DNA from: a bacterium
Lineage (GTDB): Bacteria > Bacillota > Bacilli > Lactobacillales > Streptococcaceae
Direction of reading: 5' to 3'
NCBI GenBank assembly: GCA_905221215.1
Contig: CAJNCI010000004.1
Location: 117,651 to 181,650, forward strand
DNA: 64,000 nt
Within the stretch, counting starts at the first letter, position 1; every line of letters starts with the position of its first letter. Shown here in pieces: positions 53,932 through 63,971 of this stretch. The notes under the pieces were generated by a model. That model saw only the letters and a program-made list of their open reading frames with translations. It searched no databases and was not told where the DNA came from. Position numbers and translations under genes: made by a program.

Positions 53932-56900
53932 ATGGTGACCTTATTAGATTTATTCTCAGAAAATGATCAGATCCAAAAATGGCATCAAAATTTAACAGAT
54001 AAAAAAAGACAGTTAATCTTAGGTTTGTCAACTTCTACAAAAGCTTTAGCAATCGCTAGTAGTTTAAAGAAAGAAGATAAGATTGTTTTATTGACATCAA
54101 CTTATGGAGAAGCAGAAGGGCTTATTAGTGATCTTATTTCTATCTTAGGTGAGGAATTTGTCTATCCATTTTTGGTAGATGATTCCCCTATGGTCGAGTT
54201 TTTGATGTCTTCACAAGAAAAAATCATCTCACGGGTTGAAGCCTTGCGTTTTTTGACTGATCCGTCTAGGAAAGGGATCTTAGTTTGTAATATTGCAGCA
54301 AGTCGATTGTTTTTACCCTCTCCGACTGCATTTAAAGATAGTATTGTAAAAATAACAGTTGGTGAAGAATATGACCAAAACGCACTCATCCATCAGTTAA
54401 AAGAAATCGGCTATCGAAAAGTTACACAAGTACAAACTCAAGGAGAATTTAGTCTTCGAGGAGATATTTTAGATATTTTTGAAATATCCCGGTTAGAACC
54501 TTGCCGAATTGAGTTTTTTGGTGATGAAGTAGATGGAATTCGTACTTTTGAAGTCGAAACACAATTATCGAAAGAAAATCAGACAGAATTCACCATCTTT
54601 CCAGCTAGCGACATACTTTTGAGAGAAAAGGATTATCAGCGAGGACAGTCAGCTTTAGAAAAACAAATTTCAAAAACTCTATCGCCGATTCTGAAATCCT
54701 ACCTAGAAGAAATTCTTTCAAGTTTTCATCAAAAACAAATGCATTCAGATTCTAGGAAGTTTTTATCTTTGTGTTATGAAAAGATATGGACTGTATTTGA
54801 TTATATTGAAAAAAATACGCCAATATTCTTTGATGATTACCAGAAATTGATGAATCAGTATGAAGTCTTTGAAAGAGAATTAGCGCAATACTTTACAGAA
54901 GAGTTACAGAATAGTAAAGCATTTTCTGATATGCAGTATTTTGCTGATACTGAGCAAATCTATAAAAAACAAAGCCCAGTAACCTTTTTTTCTAATCTGC
55001 AAAAGGGGTTAGGAAATCTCAAATTTGACCAAATTTATCAATTTAATCAATATCCCATGCAGGAATTTTTCAATCAATTTTCTTTTCTAAAAGAAGAAAT
55101 TGAACGATATAAAAAAATGGATTACACCATTATCCTGCAATCTAGCAATTCAATGGGAAGTAAAACATTGGAGGATGTTTTAGAGGAATACCAGATTAAA
55201 TTGGATTCTAGAGATAAGTCAAGTATATGTAAAGAATCTGTAAACTTAATCGAGGGCAATCTCAGACATGGTTTTCATTTTGTAGATGAAAAAATTCTGG
55301 TGATTACTGAACATGAGATTTTTCAAAAGAAATTAAAACGTCGTTTTCGAAGACAACATGTTTCAAATGCAGAGAGATTAAAAGATTACAATGAACTTGA
55401 AAAAGGGGACTACGTTGTTCACCATATTCATGGAATTGGTCAATATCTAGGAATTGAAACAATTGAAATCAAAGGGATTCACCGCGATTATGTCAGTGTT
55501 CAATATCAAAATGGTGATCAAATCTCTATCCCAGTAGAACAGATTCATCTACTATCTAAATATGTTTCAAGTGATGGTAAAGCGCCAAAACTTAATAAAT
55601 TAAATGATGGTCATTTTAAAAAGGCCAAGCAAAAAGTTAAGAACCAGGTAGAGGATATAGCTGATGATTTAATCAAACTCTATTCTGAACGCAGTCAGTT
55701 GAAGGGCTTTGCTTTCTCAGCCGATGATGAAGAGCAAGATGCTTTTGATGATGCTTTCCCTTATGTTGAAACGGATGATCAACTTCGTAGTATTGAGGAA
55801 ATCAAGAGAGATATGCAAGATTCTCAGCCAATGGATAGGCTATTGGTTGGGGATGTTGGTTTTGGAAAGACTGAAGTTGCAATGCGTGCAGCCTTTAAGG
55901 CTGTCAATGATCACAAACAGGTTGTCGTTCTAGTTCCTACGACAGTTTTAGCGCAACAGCACTACACGAATTTTAAGGAACGATTCCAAAATTTTGCTGT
56001 TAATATTGATGTGTTGAGTCGCTTTAGAAGTAAAAAAGAGCAGACTGAAACACTTGAAAAATTGAAAAACGGTCAAGTCGATATTTTAATTGGAACACAT
56101 CGTGTTTTGTCAAAAGATGTTGTGTTTGCTGATTTGGGCTTGATGATTATTGATGAGGAACAGCGATTTGGTGTCAAGCATAAGGAAACCTTGAAAGAAC
56201 TGAAAAAACAAGTAGATGTCCTGACCTTGACAGCAACGCCAATTCCTCGTACTCTTCATATGTCTATGCTGGGAATAAGAGATTTATCTGTTATTGAAAC
56301 TCCTCCAACCAATCGCTATCCTGTTCAAACCTATGTTTTAGAAAAGAATGATAGTGTCATTCGTGATGCTGTCTTGCGTGAAATGGAGCGTGGAGGTCAA
56401 GTTTACTATCTTTACAATAAAGTTGACACAATTGATCAGAAGGTTTCAGAATTACAGGAGTTGATTCCAGAGGCTTCGATTGGTTATGTTCATGGTCGAA
56501 TGAGTGAAATACAGTTGGAAAATACTCTACTAGACTTTATTGAAGGTCAGTATGATATTTTGGTGACAACTACCATTATTGAGACAGGGGTGGACATTCC
56601 AAATGCCAATACTTTATTTATTGAAAATGCAGACCATATGGGCTTGTCAACCTTGTATCAGTTAAGAGGAAGAGTCGGTCGTAGTAATCGGATTGCTTAT
56701 GCTTATCTCATGTATCGTCCAGAAAAATCAATCAGTGAAGTCTCTGAGAAGAGATTAGAAGCAATCAAAGGATTTACAGAATTGGGCTCAGGATTTAAGA
56801 TTGCGATGCGAGATCTTTCAATTCGTGGAGCAGGAAATCTCCTAGGAAAATCCCAGTCTGGTTTCATTGATTCTGTTGGTTTTGAATTGTATTCGCAGTT

Positions 56901-57435
56901 ACTAGAGGAAGCTATTGCTAAACGAAACGGGAATGCTAACACAAGAACCAAAGGGAATGCCGAATTGATTTTACAAATTGATGCTTATCTTCCTGATACT
57001 TATATTTCTGATCAACGACATAAGATTGAAATTTACAAGAAAATTCGTCAAATTGACAACCGTGTCAATTATGAAGAGTTACAAGAAGAGTTGATGGATC
57101 GCTTTGGAGAATACCCAGATGTAGTAGCCTATCTTTTAGAGATTGGTTTGGTCAAGTCATATTTGGACAAGGTCTTTGTTCAACGTGTGGAAAGAAAAGA
57201 GAACAAGATTACAGTTCAATTTGAAAAAGTCACTCAGCGACTGTTCTTGGCTCAAGATTATTTTAAAGCTTTATCCGCAACGAACTTAAAAGCAGCCATA
57301 GCTGAGAATAAAGGATTGATGGAAGTCGTATTTGATGTCCGAAATAAGAAAGATTATGAAATTTTAGAAGGTCTGATAATTTTTGGAGAAAGTTTATTAG
57401 AGATAAAAGAGTCGAAGGAAGAAAATGCCATTTGA
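53932..57435 (+). CDS. mfd: Transcription-repair coupling factor Mfd
   Basis: 1167 residues. UvrB-homology region (about 20-350), RNA-polymerase-interaction (CarD-like) domain (about 480-555, E-K-G-D-Y-V-V-H-H-I-H-G-I-G-Q-Y), then RecG-like helicase with Walker A G-D-V-G-F-G-K-T-E (~637-645), D-E-E-Q box and motif VI Q-L-R-G-R-V-G-R, and C-terminal autoinhibitory TRCF domain. It pushes stalled RNA polymerase off damage and recruits UvrA. Directly adjacent to pth with no gap. Confidence 0.97.
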   Translation: MVTLLDLFSENDQIQKWHQNLTDKKRQLILGLSTSTKALAIASSLKKEDKIVLLTSTYGEAEGLISDLISILGEEFVYPFLVDDSPMVEFLMSSQEKIISRVEALRFLTDPSRKGILVCNIAASRLFLPSPTAFKDSIVKITVGEEYDQNALIHQLKEIGYRKVTQVQTQGEFSLRGDILDIFEISRLEPCRIEFFGDEVDGIRTFEVETQLSKENQTEFTIFPASDILLREKDYQRGQSALEKQISKTLSPILKSYLEEILSSFHQKQMHSDSRKFLSLCYEKIWTVFDYIEKNTPIFFDDYQKLMNQYEVFERELAQYFTEELQNSKAFSDMQYFADTEQIYKKQSPVTFFSNLQKGLGNLKFDQIYQFNQYPMQEFFNQFSFLKEEIERYKKMDYTIILQSSNSMGSKTLEDVLEEYQIKLDSRDKSSICKESVNLIEGNLRHGFHFVDEKILVITEHEIFQKKLKRRFRRQHVSNAERLKDYNELEKGDYVVHHIHGIGQYLGIETIEIKGIHRDYVSVQYQNGDQISIPVEQIHLLSKYVSSDGKAPKLNKLNDGHFKKAKQKVKNQVEDIADDLIKLYSERSQLKGFAFSADDEEQDAFDDAFPYVETDDQLRSIEEIKRDMQDSQPMDRLLVGDVGFGKTEVAMRAAFKAVNDHKQVVVLVPTTVLAQQHYTNFKERFQNFAVNIDVLSRFRSKKEQTETLEKLKNGQVDILIGTHRVLSKDVVFADLGLMIIDEEQRFGVKHKETLKELKKQVDVLTLTATPIPRTLHMSMLGIRDLSVIETPPTNRYPVQTYVLEKNDSVIRDAVLREMERGGQVYYLYNKVDTIDQKVSELQELIPEASIGYVHGRMSEIQLENTLLDFIEGQYDILVTTTIIETGVDIPNANTLFIENADHMGLSTLYQLRGRVGRSNRIAYAYLMYRPEKSISEVSEKRLEAIKGFTELGSGFKIAMRDLSIRGAGNLLGKSQSGFIDSVGFELYSQLLEEAIAKRNGNANTRTKGNAELILQIDAYLPDTYISDQRHKIEIYKKIRQIDNRVNYEELQEELMDRFGEYPDVVAYLLEIGLVKSYLDKVFVQRVERKENKITVQFEKVTQRLFLAQDYFKALSATNLKAAIAENKGLMEVVFDVRNKKDYEILEGLIIFGESLLEIKESKEENAI

Positions 57436-57492
57436 TATTTTTCTTCTATAAAATAGATAAAAATGGTACAATAATAAGTTGAGGTAATAAGG

Positions 57493-57759
57493 ATGAGATT
57501 AGACAAATATTTAAAAGTATCACGAATTATCAAGCGTCGTACAGTAGCAAAGGAAGTAGCAGATAAAGGCAGAATCAAGGTGAATGGGATTTTGGCCAAA
57601 AGTTCAACGGATTTGAAAGTTAATGACCAAGTTGAAATTCGCTTTGGCAATAAGTTGCTACTTGTAAAAGTACTAGAGATGAAAGATAGTACGAAAAAAG
57701 AAGATGCAGCAGGCATGTATGAAATTATCAGTGAAACACGGGTAGAAGAAAATGTCTAA
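57493..57759 (+). CDS. rqcP: S4-domain protein RqcP (YabO-like)
   Basis: 88 residues, mostly a single S4 domain: [32 protein letters not shown]. RqcP stabilises P-site tRNA during alanine tailing in the RqcH rescue pathway. In Firmicutes it neighbours divIC and mfd, as here. Overlaps divIC by 8 bases. Confidence 0.9.
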
Positions 57760-58120
57760 GAATATTGTACAATTAAACAATTCTTTTATCCAAAATGAAT
57801 ATCAACGTCGTCGCTACCTGATGAAAGAACGACAAAAACGGAATCGTTTTATGGGGTGGGTATTGATTTTGATTATGTTGTTATTTATTTTGCCAACTTT
57901 TAATTTAGCGCAGAGCTATCAGCAATTACTCCAAAGACGTCAGCAATTAGCAGACTTGCAAACTCAGTATCAAACTTTGAGTGATGAAAAGGATAAGGAG
58001 ACAGCATTTGCTACAAAGTTGAAAGACGAGGATTATGCTGCCAAATATACACGAGCGAAGTACTATTATTCTAAGTCTAGGGAAATAGTTTATACGATTC
58101 CTGACTTGCTTCAAAGGTGA
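57752..58120 (+). CDS. divIC: Cell division protein DivIC (FtsB-like)
   Basis: 122 residues. A short basic cytoplasmic part, one transmembrane helix (about 33-52, [13 protein letters not shown]) and an external coiled coil (about 60-90, [13 protein letters not shown]). It forms a complex with DivIB and FtsL at the septum. 4 bp before the next short gene. Confidence 0.92.
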
Positions 58121-58124
58121 TAAG

Positions 58125-58247
58125 ATGGAAAATTTATTAGACGTAATTGAGCAATTTTTGAGTTTATCTGATGAAAAGCTGGAAGAGCTAGCTGATAAAA
58201 ATCAATTATTGCGTTTACAAGAAGAAAAGGAAAGGAAGAATGCGTAA
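58125..58247 (+). CDS. Short acidic ORF in the division cluster
   Basis: 40 codons from ATG 58125 (M-E-N-L-L-D-V-I-E-Q-F-L-S-L-S-D-E-K-L-E-E-L-A-D-K), strongly helical and charged, ending [12 protein letters not shown]. It lies 4 bp after divIC and overlaps the serine hydrolase gene by 8 bases, the tight coupling of a translated gene. No family is recognised; a protein-protein adaptor is possible. A weak RBS (AAAGGTG at 58113-58119) precedes it. Confidence 0.75.
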   Translation: MENLLDVIEQFLSLSDEKLEELADKNQLLRLQEEKERKNA

Positions 58248-59508
58248 ATTCTTAATTATTTTGTTGCTACCGAGTTTTTTGGCCATTTCAAAAGTCGTTA
58301 GCACAGAAAAAGAAGTCGTCTATACTTCGAAAGAAATTTATTACCTTTCACAATCTGACTTTGGTATTTATTTTAGAGAAAAGCTAAATTCTCCTATGGT
58401 TTATGGAGAAGTTCCTGTATACGCCAATGAAGATTTAGTGGTAGAATCTGGAAAATTAACTCCAAAAACAAGTTTCCAAATAACCGAGTGGCGCTTAAAT
58501 AAACAAGGAATTCCAGTATTTAAGTTATCCAACCATCAATTTATTGCTGCAGACAAACGATTTTTATATGACCAGTCAGAGGTAACTCCTACAATAAAAA
58601 AAGTATGGTTAGAATCAGGTTTTAAACTGTATAATAGTCCTTATGATTTAAAAGAAGTGAAATCGTCTTTATCAGCTTATTCTCAGGTATCAATCGATAA
58701 GACCATGTTTGTAGAAGGAAAAGAATTTCTACATATTGATCAGGCTGGATGGGTAGATAAGGAATCAACTTCTGAAGAAGATAATCGGATGAGTAAAGTC
58801 CAAGAAATGTTATCTGAAAAATATCAGAAAGATTTTTTCTCTATTTATGTTAAGCAACTGGCTACTGGAAAAGAAGCTGGTATCAATCAAGATGAAAAGA
58901 TGTATGCGGCTAGTGTTTTAAAACTCCCTTATCTCTACTATACGCAAGAAAAAATAAATGAGGGTCTGTATCAGTTAGATACGACTGTAAAATACGTATC
59001 AGCAGTTAATGATTTTCCAGGTTCTTATAAACCAGAGGGAAGTGGGAGTCTTCCTAAAAAAGAGGATAATAAAGAATACTCTCTAAAGGATTTAATTTCG
59101 AAAGTATCAAAAGAATCGGATAATGTAGCTCATAATCTATTGGGATATTACCTTTCAAATCAATCTGATGCCACATTTAAATCCAAGATGTCTGCTATTA
59201 TGGGAGATGATTGGGATCCAAAAGAAAAATTGATTTCTTCTAAGATGGCTGGGAAAGCTATGGAAGCTATTTATAATCAAAATGGATTTGTGCTAGAGTC
59301 TTTGACTAAAACAGATTTTGATAATGAGAGAATTGCCAAAGGTGTTTCTGTGAAGGTAGCTCATAAAATTGGGGATGCGGATGAATTTAAGCATGATACG
59401 GGTGTTGTCTATGCAGATTCTCCATTTGTGCTTTCTATTTTTACTAAGAATTCTGATTATGATACAATTTCTCAGATAGCCAAGGATGTTTATGAGGTTC
59501 TAAAATGA
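58240..59508 (+). CDS. Secreted serine beta-lactamase-like protein (penicillin-recognising fold)
   Basis: 422 residues. A hydrophobic N-terminus (about 1-20) is a signal or anchor. Residues about 40-175 look like two or three small beta/SH3- or GW-like repeats. From about 185 on it is a class A beta-lactamase-like domain: S-x-x-K with Ser225 and Lys228 (A-S-V-L-K-L-P), S-D-N at 293-295 and K-I-G (376-378) in place of the usual K-T-G. It likely acts on or binds peptidoglycan rather than antibiotics. Position between divIC and tilS is conserved in streptococci. Function not known. Confidence 0.83.
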   Translation: MRKFLIILLLPSFLAISKVVSTEKEVVYTSKEIYYLSQSDFGIYFREKLNSPMVYGEVPVYANEDLVVESGKLTPKTSFQITEWRLNKQGIPVFKLSNHQFIAADKRFLYDQSEVTPTIKKVWLESGFKLYNSPYDLKEVKSSLSAYSQVSIDKTMFVEGKEFLHIDQAGWVDKESTSEEDNRMSKVQEMLSEKYQKDFFSIYVKQLATGKEAGINQDEKMYAASVLKLPYLYYTQEKINEGLYQLDTTVKYVSAVNDFPGSYKPEGSGSLPKKEDNKEYSLKDLISKVSKESDNVAHNLLGYYLSNQSDATFKSKMSAIMGDDWDPKEKLISSKMAGKAMEAIYNQNGFVLESLTKTDFDNERIAKGVSVKVAHKIGDADEFKHDTGVVYADSPFVLSIFTKNSDYDTISQIAKDVYEVLK

Positions 59509-60782
59509 GGGAACAAGATTTTTTAAATCATTTTCTCAAGAAGGGATATTTCAAAAAGCATATTAAGGTGGTGCTAGCTCTTTCTGGTGGATTAGATTCT
59601 ATGTTTCTATTTAAGGTATTGTCTACTTATCAAAAAGAGTTAGAAATTGAATTGATTTTGGCTCATGTGAATCATAAGCAGAGAGTAGAATCAGATTGGG
59701 AAGAAAAGGAATTAAGGAAGTTGGCTGCTGAAGCTGGACTTCCTATTTATGTTAGCAATTTTTCAGGAGAATTTTCAGAAGCGCGTGCACGAAATTTTCG
59801 TTATGATTTTTTTCAAGATGTCATGAAAAAGACAGGTGCGACAGCCTTAGTCACTGCCCACCATGCGGATGACCAGGTGGAAACGATTTTGATGCGTTTG
59901 ATTCGAGGTACTCGCTTGCGCTATCTATCAGGAATTAAGGAGAAGCAAGTAGTCGGAGAGATAGAAATCATTCGTCCCTTCTTGCATTTTCATAAAAAAG
60001 ACTTTCCACCAATTTTTCACTTTGAAGATACATCAAATAAGGAAAATTATTATTTTCGCAATCGTATTCGAAACTCTTATTTACCAGAATTAGAAAAAGA
60101 AAATCCTCGATTTAGAGATGTAATCTTAAGTATCGGAAATGAAATTTTAGATTATGACCTAGCTATAGCTGAATTATCAAAGAATATTGATGTGGAAAAT
60201 TTACAACAGTTATTTTCTTATTCTGAGTCAACACAAAGAGTTTTACTCCAAACTTATTTGAATCGTTTTCCAGATTTGAATCTTACAAAAGCTCAGTTTG
60301 ATGAAGTTCGACGAATTTTAAAAACTAAAAGCCAGTACCGTCATCCACTTAAAAATGGCTATGAATTGATAAAAGAGTACCAACAGTTTCAGATTTGTAA
60401 AATCAGTCCGCAGGCTGATGAAAAGGAAGATGAACTTGTGTTATACTATCAAAATCAGGTTACTTATCAAGGATACACATTTTCCTTTGGCCTTCCTTTA
60501 GAAGGTAAATCAATTCAACAAATACCTGTTTCACGCGAAACATCCATACACATTCGTCATCGAAAACCAGGAGATGTTTTGATTCAAAATGGGCATAGAA
60601 AAAAACTCAGACGTCTATTTATTGATTTGAAAATCCCTATGGAAAAGCGGAAATCTGCTCTGATTATTGAGCAATTTGATGAAATTGTCTCAATTTTGGG
60701 AATTGCGACCAGTAATTTGAGTAAAAACACGAAAAATGATATAATGAACACTGTACTTTATATAGAAAAAATAGATAGGTAA
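59505..60782 (+). CDS. tilS: tRNA(Ile)-lysidine synthetase
   Basis: 425 residues. PP-loop S-G-G-L-D-S (~28-33), H-H-A-D-D-Q-V-E and R-x-L-x-G. It forms lysidine at the wobble position of tRNA-Ile2, essential for AUA decoding. A parS-like palindrome lies inside at 60527-60542. Overlaps the serine hydrolase gene by 4 bases. Confidence 0.96.
   Translation: MREQDFLNHFLKKGYFKKHIKVVLALSGGLDSMFLFKVLSTYQKELEIELILAHVNHKQRVESDWEEKELRKLAAEAGLPIYVSNFSGEFSEARARNFRYDFFQDVMKKTGATALVTAHHADDQVETILMRLIRGTRLRYLSGIKEKQVVGEIEIIRPFLHFHKKDFPPIFHFEDTSNKENYYFRNRIRNSYLPELEKENPRFRDVILSIGNEILDYDLAIAELSKNIDVENLQQLFSYSESTQRVLLQTYLNRFPDLNLTKAQFDEVRRILKTKSQYRHPLKNGYELIKEYQQFQICKISPQADEKEDELVLYYQNQVTYQGYTFSFGLPLEGKSIQQIPVSRETSIHIRHRKPGDVLIQNGHRKKLRRLFIDLKIPMEKRKSALIIEQFDEIVSILGIATSNLSKNTKNDIMNTVLYIEKIDR
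60527..60542. promoter_or_regulatory. parS-like ParB binding site in tilS
   Basis: TGTTTCACGCGAAACA differs from the parS consensus TGTTTCACGTGAAACA at only one central base (15 of 16). It lies about 11 kb right of dnaA. Confidence 0.8.
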
Positions 60783-60786
60783 AAAA

Positions 60787-61329
60787 ATGTTAGAAAACGA
60801 TATTAAAAAAATCCTCGTTTCACACGATGAAATTACAGAAGCTGCTAAAAAATTAGGTGCTCAATTAACCAAAGACTATGCAGGAAAAAATCCAATTTTA
60901 GTTGGGATTTTAAAAGGATCTATTCCTTTTATGGCTGAATTAGTTAAACATATCGACACACATATTGAAATGGACTTCATGATGGTTTCTAGCTACCATG
61001 GTGGAACAGCAAGTAGCGGTGTGATCAATATTAAACAAGATGTGACTCAAGACATCAAAGGAAGAGATGTTTTATTTGTAGAGGATATCATCGATACAGG
61101 TCAAACTTTGAAGAATTTACGAGATATGTTTATTGAAAGAGAAGCTGCTTCTGTTAAAATTGCCACCTTGTTGGATAAACCAGAAGGACGTGTTGTAGAA
61201 ATTGAGGCAGACTATACCTGCTTTACTATTCCAAATGAGTTTGTAGTAGGTTATGGGTTAGACTACAAAGAAAATTATCGTAATCTTCCTTATGTTGGAG
61301 TATTGAAAGAAGAAGTGTATTCAAATTAG
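60787..61329 (+). CDS. hpt: Hypoxanthine-guanine phosphoribosyltransferase
   Basis: 180 residues. PRPP-binding motif [13 protein letters not shown] (~98-110), substrate loop M-M-V-S-S-Y-H-G-G. It salvages hypoxanthine and guanine to IMP and GMP. Follows tilS by 4 bp and precedes ftsH by 15 bp, the conserved tilS-hpt-ftsH block. Confidence 0.97.
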   Translation: MLENDIKKILVSHDEITEAAKKLGAQLTKDYAGKNPILVGILKGSIPFMAELVKHIDTHIEMDFMMVSSYHGGTASSGVINIKQDVTQDIKGRDVLFVEDIIDTGQTLKNLRDMFIEREAASVKIATLLDKPEGRVVEIEADYTCFTIPNEFVVGYGLDYKENYRNLPYVGVLKEEVYSN

Positions 61330-61344
61330 AAAGAACAATTTTTA

Positions 61345-63303
61345 ATGAAAAAACAAAATAATGGTTTAATTAAAAATCCTTTTCTATGGTTATTACTTAT
61401 TTTTCTCCTAGTTACAGGTTACCAGTATTTTAGTACAGGTAGTGTTGCAGGGAAAAGTGAGCAGATTAATTATACAGAATTGGTAAAAGAAATTACCGAT
61501 GACAATGTAAAAGAATTAACTTACCAACCAAATGGTAGTGTTATCGAAGTTTCGGGTGTCTATAAAAATCCTAAAACGAGTAAAGAAGAAACAGGTATCC
61601 AGTTCTTTTCTCCTTCTGCTACAAAAGTAGAGAAATTTTCAAGTATTATTCTTCCTTCAGATACTACCGTATCAGAATTGCAAAAACTTGCTTCTGACCA
61701 TAAAGCGGAAGTAACTGTTAAGCATGAAAGTTCAAGTGGTATGTGGATTAATATTCTTGTATCCATTGTGCCATTCGGTATTCTATTCTTCTTCCTGTTC
61801 TCTATGATGGGAAATATGGGAGGAAATAATAGCCGTAACCCAATGAGTTTTGGACGTAGCAAGGCTAAAGCTGCAAATAAAGAAGATATTAAAGTAAGAT
61901 TTTCAGATGTTGCTGGAGCTGAGGAAGAAAAACAAGAACTAGTTGAAGTTGTTGAATTCTTAAAAGATCCAAAACGATTTACAAAACTTGGAGCCCGTAT
62001 TCCAGCAGGTGTTCTTTTGGAGGGACCTCCGGGAACAGGTAAAACTTTGCTTGCTAAGGCAGTAGCCGGAGAAGCAGGTGTTCCATTCTTTAGTATTTCA
62101 GGTTCTGACTTTGTAGAAATGTTTGTCGGAGTTGGAGCTAGTCGTGTTCGTTCTCTTTTTGAAGATGCTAAAAAAGCAGCACCAGCTATCATCTTTATCG
62201 ATGAAATTGATGCTGTTGGACGTCAACGTGGAGTCGGTCTCGGCGGAGGTAATGATGAACGTGAGCAAACCTTGAACCAACTCTTGATTGAGATGGATGG
62301 TTTTGAAGGAAATGAAGGGATTATTGTCATCGCTGCGACAAACCGTTCCGATGTACTTGACCCTGCCCTCTTGCGTCCAGGACGTTTTGATAGAAAAGTA
62401 TTGGTTGGCCGTCCTGATGTTAAGGGTCGCGAAGCAATCTTGAAAGTTCACGCTAAAAATAAACCTTTGGCAGACGATGTTGATTTGAAATTAGTGGCCC
62501 AACAAACCCCAGGTTTTGTTGGAGCAGATTTAGAGAATGTCTTGAATGAAGCTGCTCTAGTTGCTGCTCGTCGCAATAAATCGATAATTGATGCTTCAGA
62601 TATTGATGAAGCAGAAGACAGAGTTATTGCTGGTCCTTCTAAGAAAGATAAGACAGTTTCACAAAAAGAACGTGAATTGGTTGCCTACCATGAGGCTGGA
62701 CATACCATTGTTGGCCTAGTCTTATCGAATGCCCGTGTTGTTCATAAGGTTACAATTGTACCAAGAGGTCGTGCAGGTGGTTACATGATTGCACTTCCTA
62801 AGGAAGATCAAATGCTTCTATCTAAAGAAGATATGAAAGAGCAATTGGCTGGCTTAATGGGTGGACGTGTAGCTGAAGAAATTATCTTTAATGTCCAAAC
62901 TACAGGAGCTTCAAACGATTTTGAACAAGCGACACAAATGGCGCGTGCAATGGTTACAGAGTACGGTATGAGTGAAAAACTTGGCCCAGTACAATATGAA
63001 GGAAATCATGCTATGTTTGGTGCACAAAGCCCTCAAAAATCAATTTCAGAACAAACAGCTTATGAAATTGACGAAGAGGTTCGTTCATTATTGAATGAGG
63101 CACGAAATAAAGCTGCTGAAATTATTCAGTCAAATCGTGAAACTCACAAGTTGATTGCAGAAGCACTATTGAAATACGAAACATTGGATAGTACACAAAT
63201 TAAATCTCTTTATGAAACAGGAAAGATGCCTGAAACAGTAGAAGAGGAATCTCATGCACTATCTTATGATGAAGTAAAGTCAAAAATGAATGACGAAAAA
63301 TAA
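61345..63303 (+). CDS. ftsH: ATP-dependent zinc metalloprotease FtsH
   Basis: 652 residues. Two N-terminal transmembrane helices (about 12-30 and 130-152) flank a small external domain. The AAA+ domain has Walker A G-P-P-G-T-G-K-T (~226-233), Walker B I-F-I-D-E-I-D, and the SRH region. The zinc protease has H-E-A-G-H (~449-453). It degrades membrane and soluble proteins and unassembled complexes. A hairpin terminator (63308-63331) lies right after the stop and adjoins the comX regulatory repeats. Confidence 0.97.
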   Translation: MKKQNNGLIKNPFLWLLLIFLLVTGYQYFSTGSVAGKSEQINYTELVKEITDDNVKELTYQPNGSVIEVSGVYKNPKTSKEETGIQFFSPSATKVEKFSSIILPSDTTVSELQKLASDHKAEVTVKHESSSGMWINILVSIVPFGILFFFLFSMMGNMGGNNSRNPMSFGRSKAKAANKEDIKVRFSDVAGAEEEKQELVEVVEFLKDPKRFTKLGARIPAGVLLEGPPGTGKTLLAKAVAGEAGVPFFSISGSDFVEMFVGVGASRVRSLFEDAKKAAPAIIFIDEIDAVGRQRGVGLGGGNDEREQTLNQLLIEMDGFEGNEGIIVIAATNRSDVLDPALLRPGRFDRKVLVGRPDVKGREAILKVHAKNKPLADDVDLKLVAQQTPGFVGADLENVLNEAALVAARRNKSIIDASDIDEAEDRVIAGPSKKDKTVSQKERELVAYHEAGHTIVGLVLSNARVVHKVTIVPRGRAGGYMIALPKEDQMLLSKEDMKEQLAGLMGGRVAEEIIFNVQTTGASNDFEQATQMARAMVTEYGMSEKLGPVQYEGNHAMFGAQSPQKSISEQTAYEIDEEVRSLLNEARNKAAEIIQSNRETHKLIAEALLKYETLDSTQIKSLYETGKMPETVEEESHALSYDEVKSKMNDEK

Positions 63304-63307
63304 CCCA

Positions 63308-63331
63308 AAGAGAGGCCTTGCCTCTCTTTTT
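63308..63331 (+). terminator. ftsH terminator
   Basis: AGAGAGGC and GCCTCTCT form a stem followed by TTTTTTG. It ends about 4 bp before the ComE repeat of comX. Confidence 0.85.
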
Positions 63332-63334
63332 TGT

Positions 63335-63364
63335 GCAGTTGAGGCGGTAAAGGGTGCAGAATGG
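63335..63364 (+). promoter_or_regulatory. ComE binding repeats of comX
   Basis: GCAGTTGAG (63335-63343), 12 bp, then GCAGAATGG (63356-63364), the ComE direct-repeat format also seen at comC (46103-46132) with weaker second half. They lie about 60 bp before the comX ATG. Confidence 0.82.
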
Positions 63365-63423
63365 ATGAAATCGGCCAAAAGTGTTTCTGAATCTGTTAGA
63401 CTGTATCTAGAAAGGGGACAAGA

Positions 63424-63903
63424 ATGCTTAAAAAATTGTATGAAGAAGTCCAGGGGATTGTATATAAGTGTAGAAATGAATATTACCTTCATTTATGGGA
63501 GTTATCGGATTGGGACCAAGAGGGAATGATCTGCTTACATGAATTAATCAGTAGAGAAGAAGGATTAGTTGAAGATATTCCACGCTTACGTAAATATTTC
63601 AAGACCAAGTTTCGAAATCGAATTCTAGACTATCTCCGTAAACAAGAAAGTCAGAAGCGTAGATATGATAAAGAACCTTATGAAGAAGTGGGTGAAATTA
63701 GTCATCGTATAGGAGAGGGAGGACTCTGGCTAGATGACTATTATCTCTTTCATGAAACATTGAAAAATTATAGAAGGAAACAAAGTAAAGAACAACAAGA
63801 AGAGTTAGAACGCGTCTTAAGAAATGAACGCTTCAGAGGACGTCAAAGAGTGTTAAGAGACTTGCGTATTGTGTTTAAAGAGTTTGATCTCCGTAGCCGG
63901 TAA
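63424..63903 (+). CDS. comX: Competence sigma factor ComX (sigma-X)
   Basis: 159 residues, the same length as pneumococcal ComX. Conserved segments include N-E-Y-Y-L-H-L-W-E-L-S-D-W-D-Q-E-G-M and K-T-K-F-R-N-R-I-L-D-Y. It is a sigma-70-type factor that directs RNA polymerase to cin-boxes such as those of comFA and cbpD. RBS AAAGGGG at about 63412. Streptococci usually keep two copies, each next to an rRNA operon; one rRNA-type promoter follows here. Confidence 0.95.
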   Translation: MLKKLYEEVQGIVYKCRNEYYLHLWELSDWDQEGMICLHELISREEGLVEDIPRLRKYFKTKFRNRILDYLRKQESQKRRYDKEPYEEVGEISHRIGEGGLWLDDYYLFHETLKNYRRKQSKEQQEELERVLRNERFRGRQRVLRDLRIVFKEFDLRSR

Positions 63904-63943
63904 GAAGCTATGCAAAAAAAATGAAAAAAATTAGAAAAAGATG

Positions 63944-63971
63944 TTGACAAAAAAGAAAAAGTCGGTATAAT
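63944..63971 (+). promoter_or_regulatory. rRNA-type promoter at window end
   Basis: TTGACA (63944-63949), 16-bp spacer and TATAAT (63966-63971) after comX, with the leader continuing past the window. Both hexamers are perfect. The position after comX fits a ribosomal RNA operon, but the rRNA itself is beyond the window. Confidence 0.8.

Noticed and set aside
58113..58124. Frameshift between divIC and the short ORF
   Set aside because: divIC has the family length and its own stop; the short ORF has its own ATG, so no frameshift needs to be assumed.
61560..62192. 210-residue open frame antisense to ftsH
   Set aside because: It lies entirely within ftsH on the opposite strand, has no ribosome binding site of note and its composition follows from ftsH codons.
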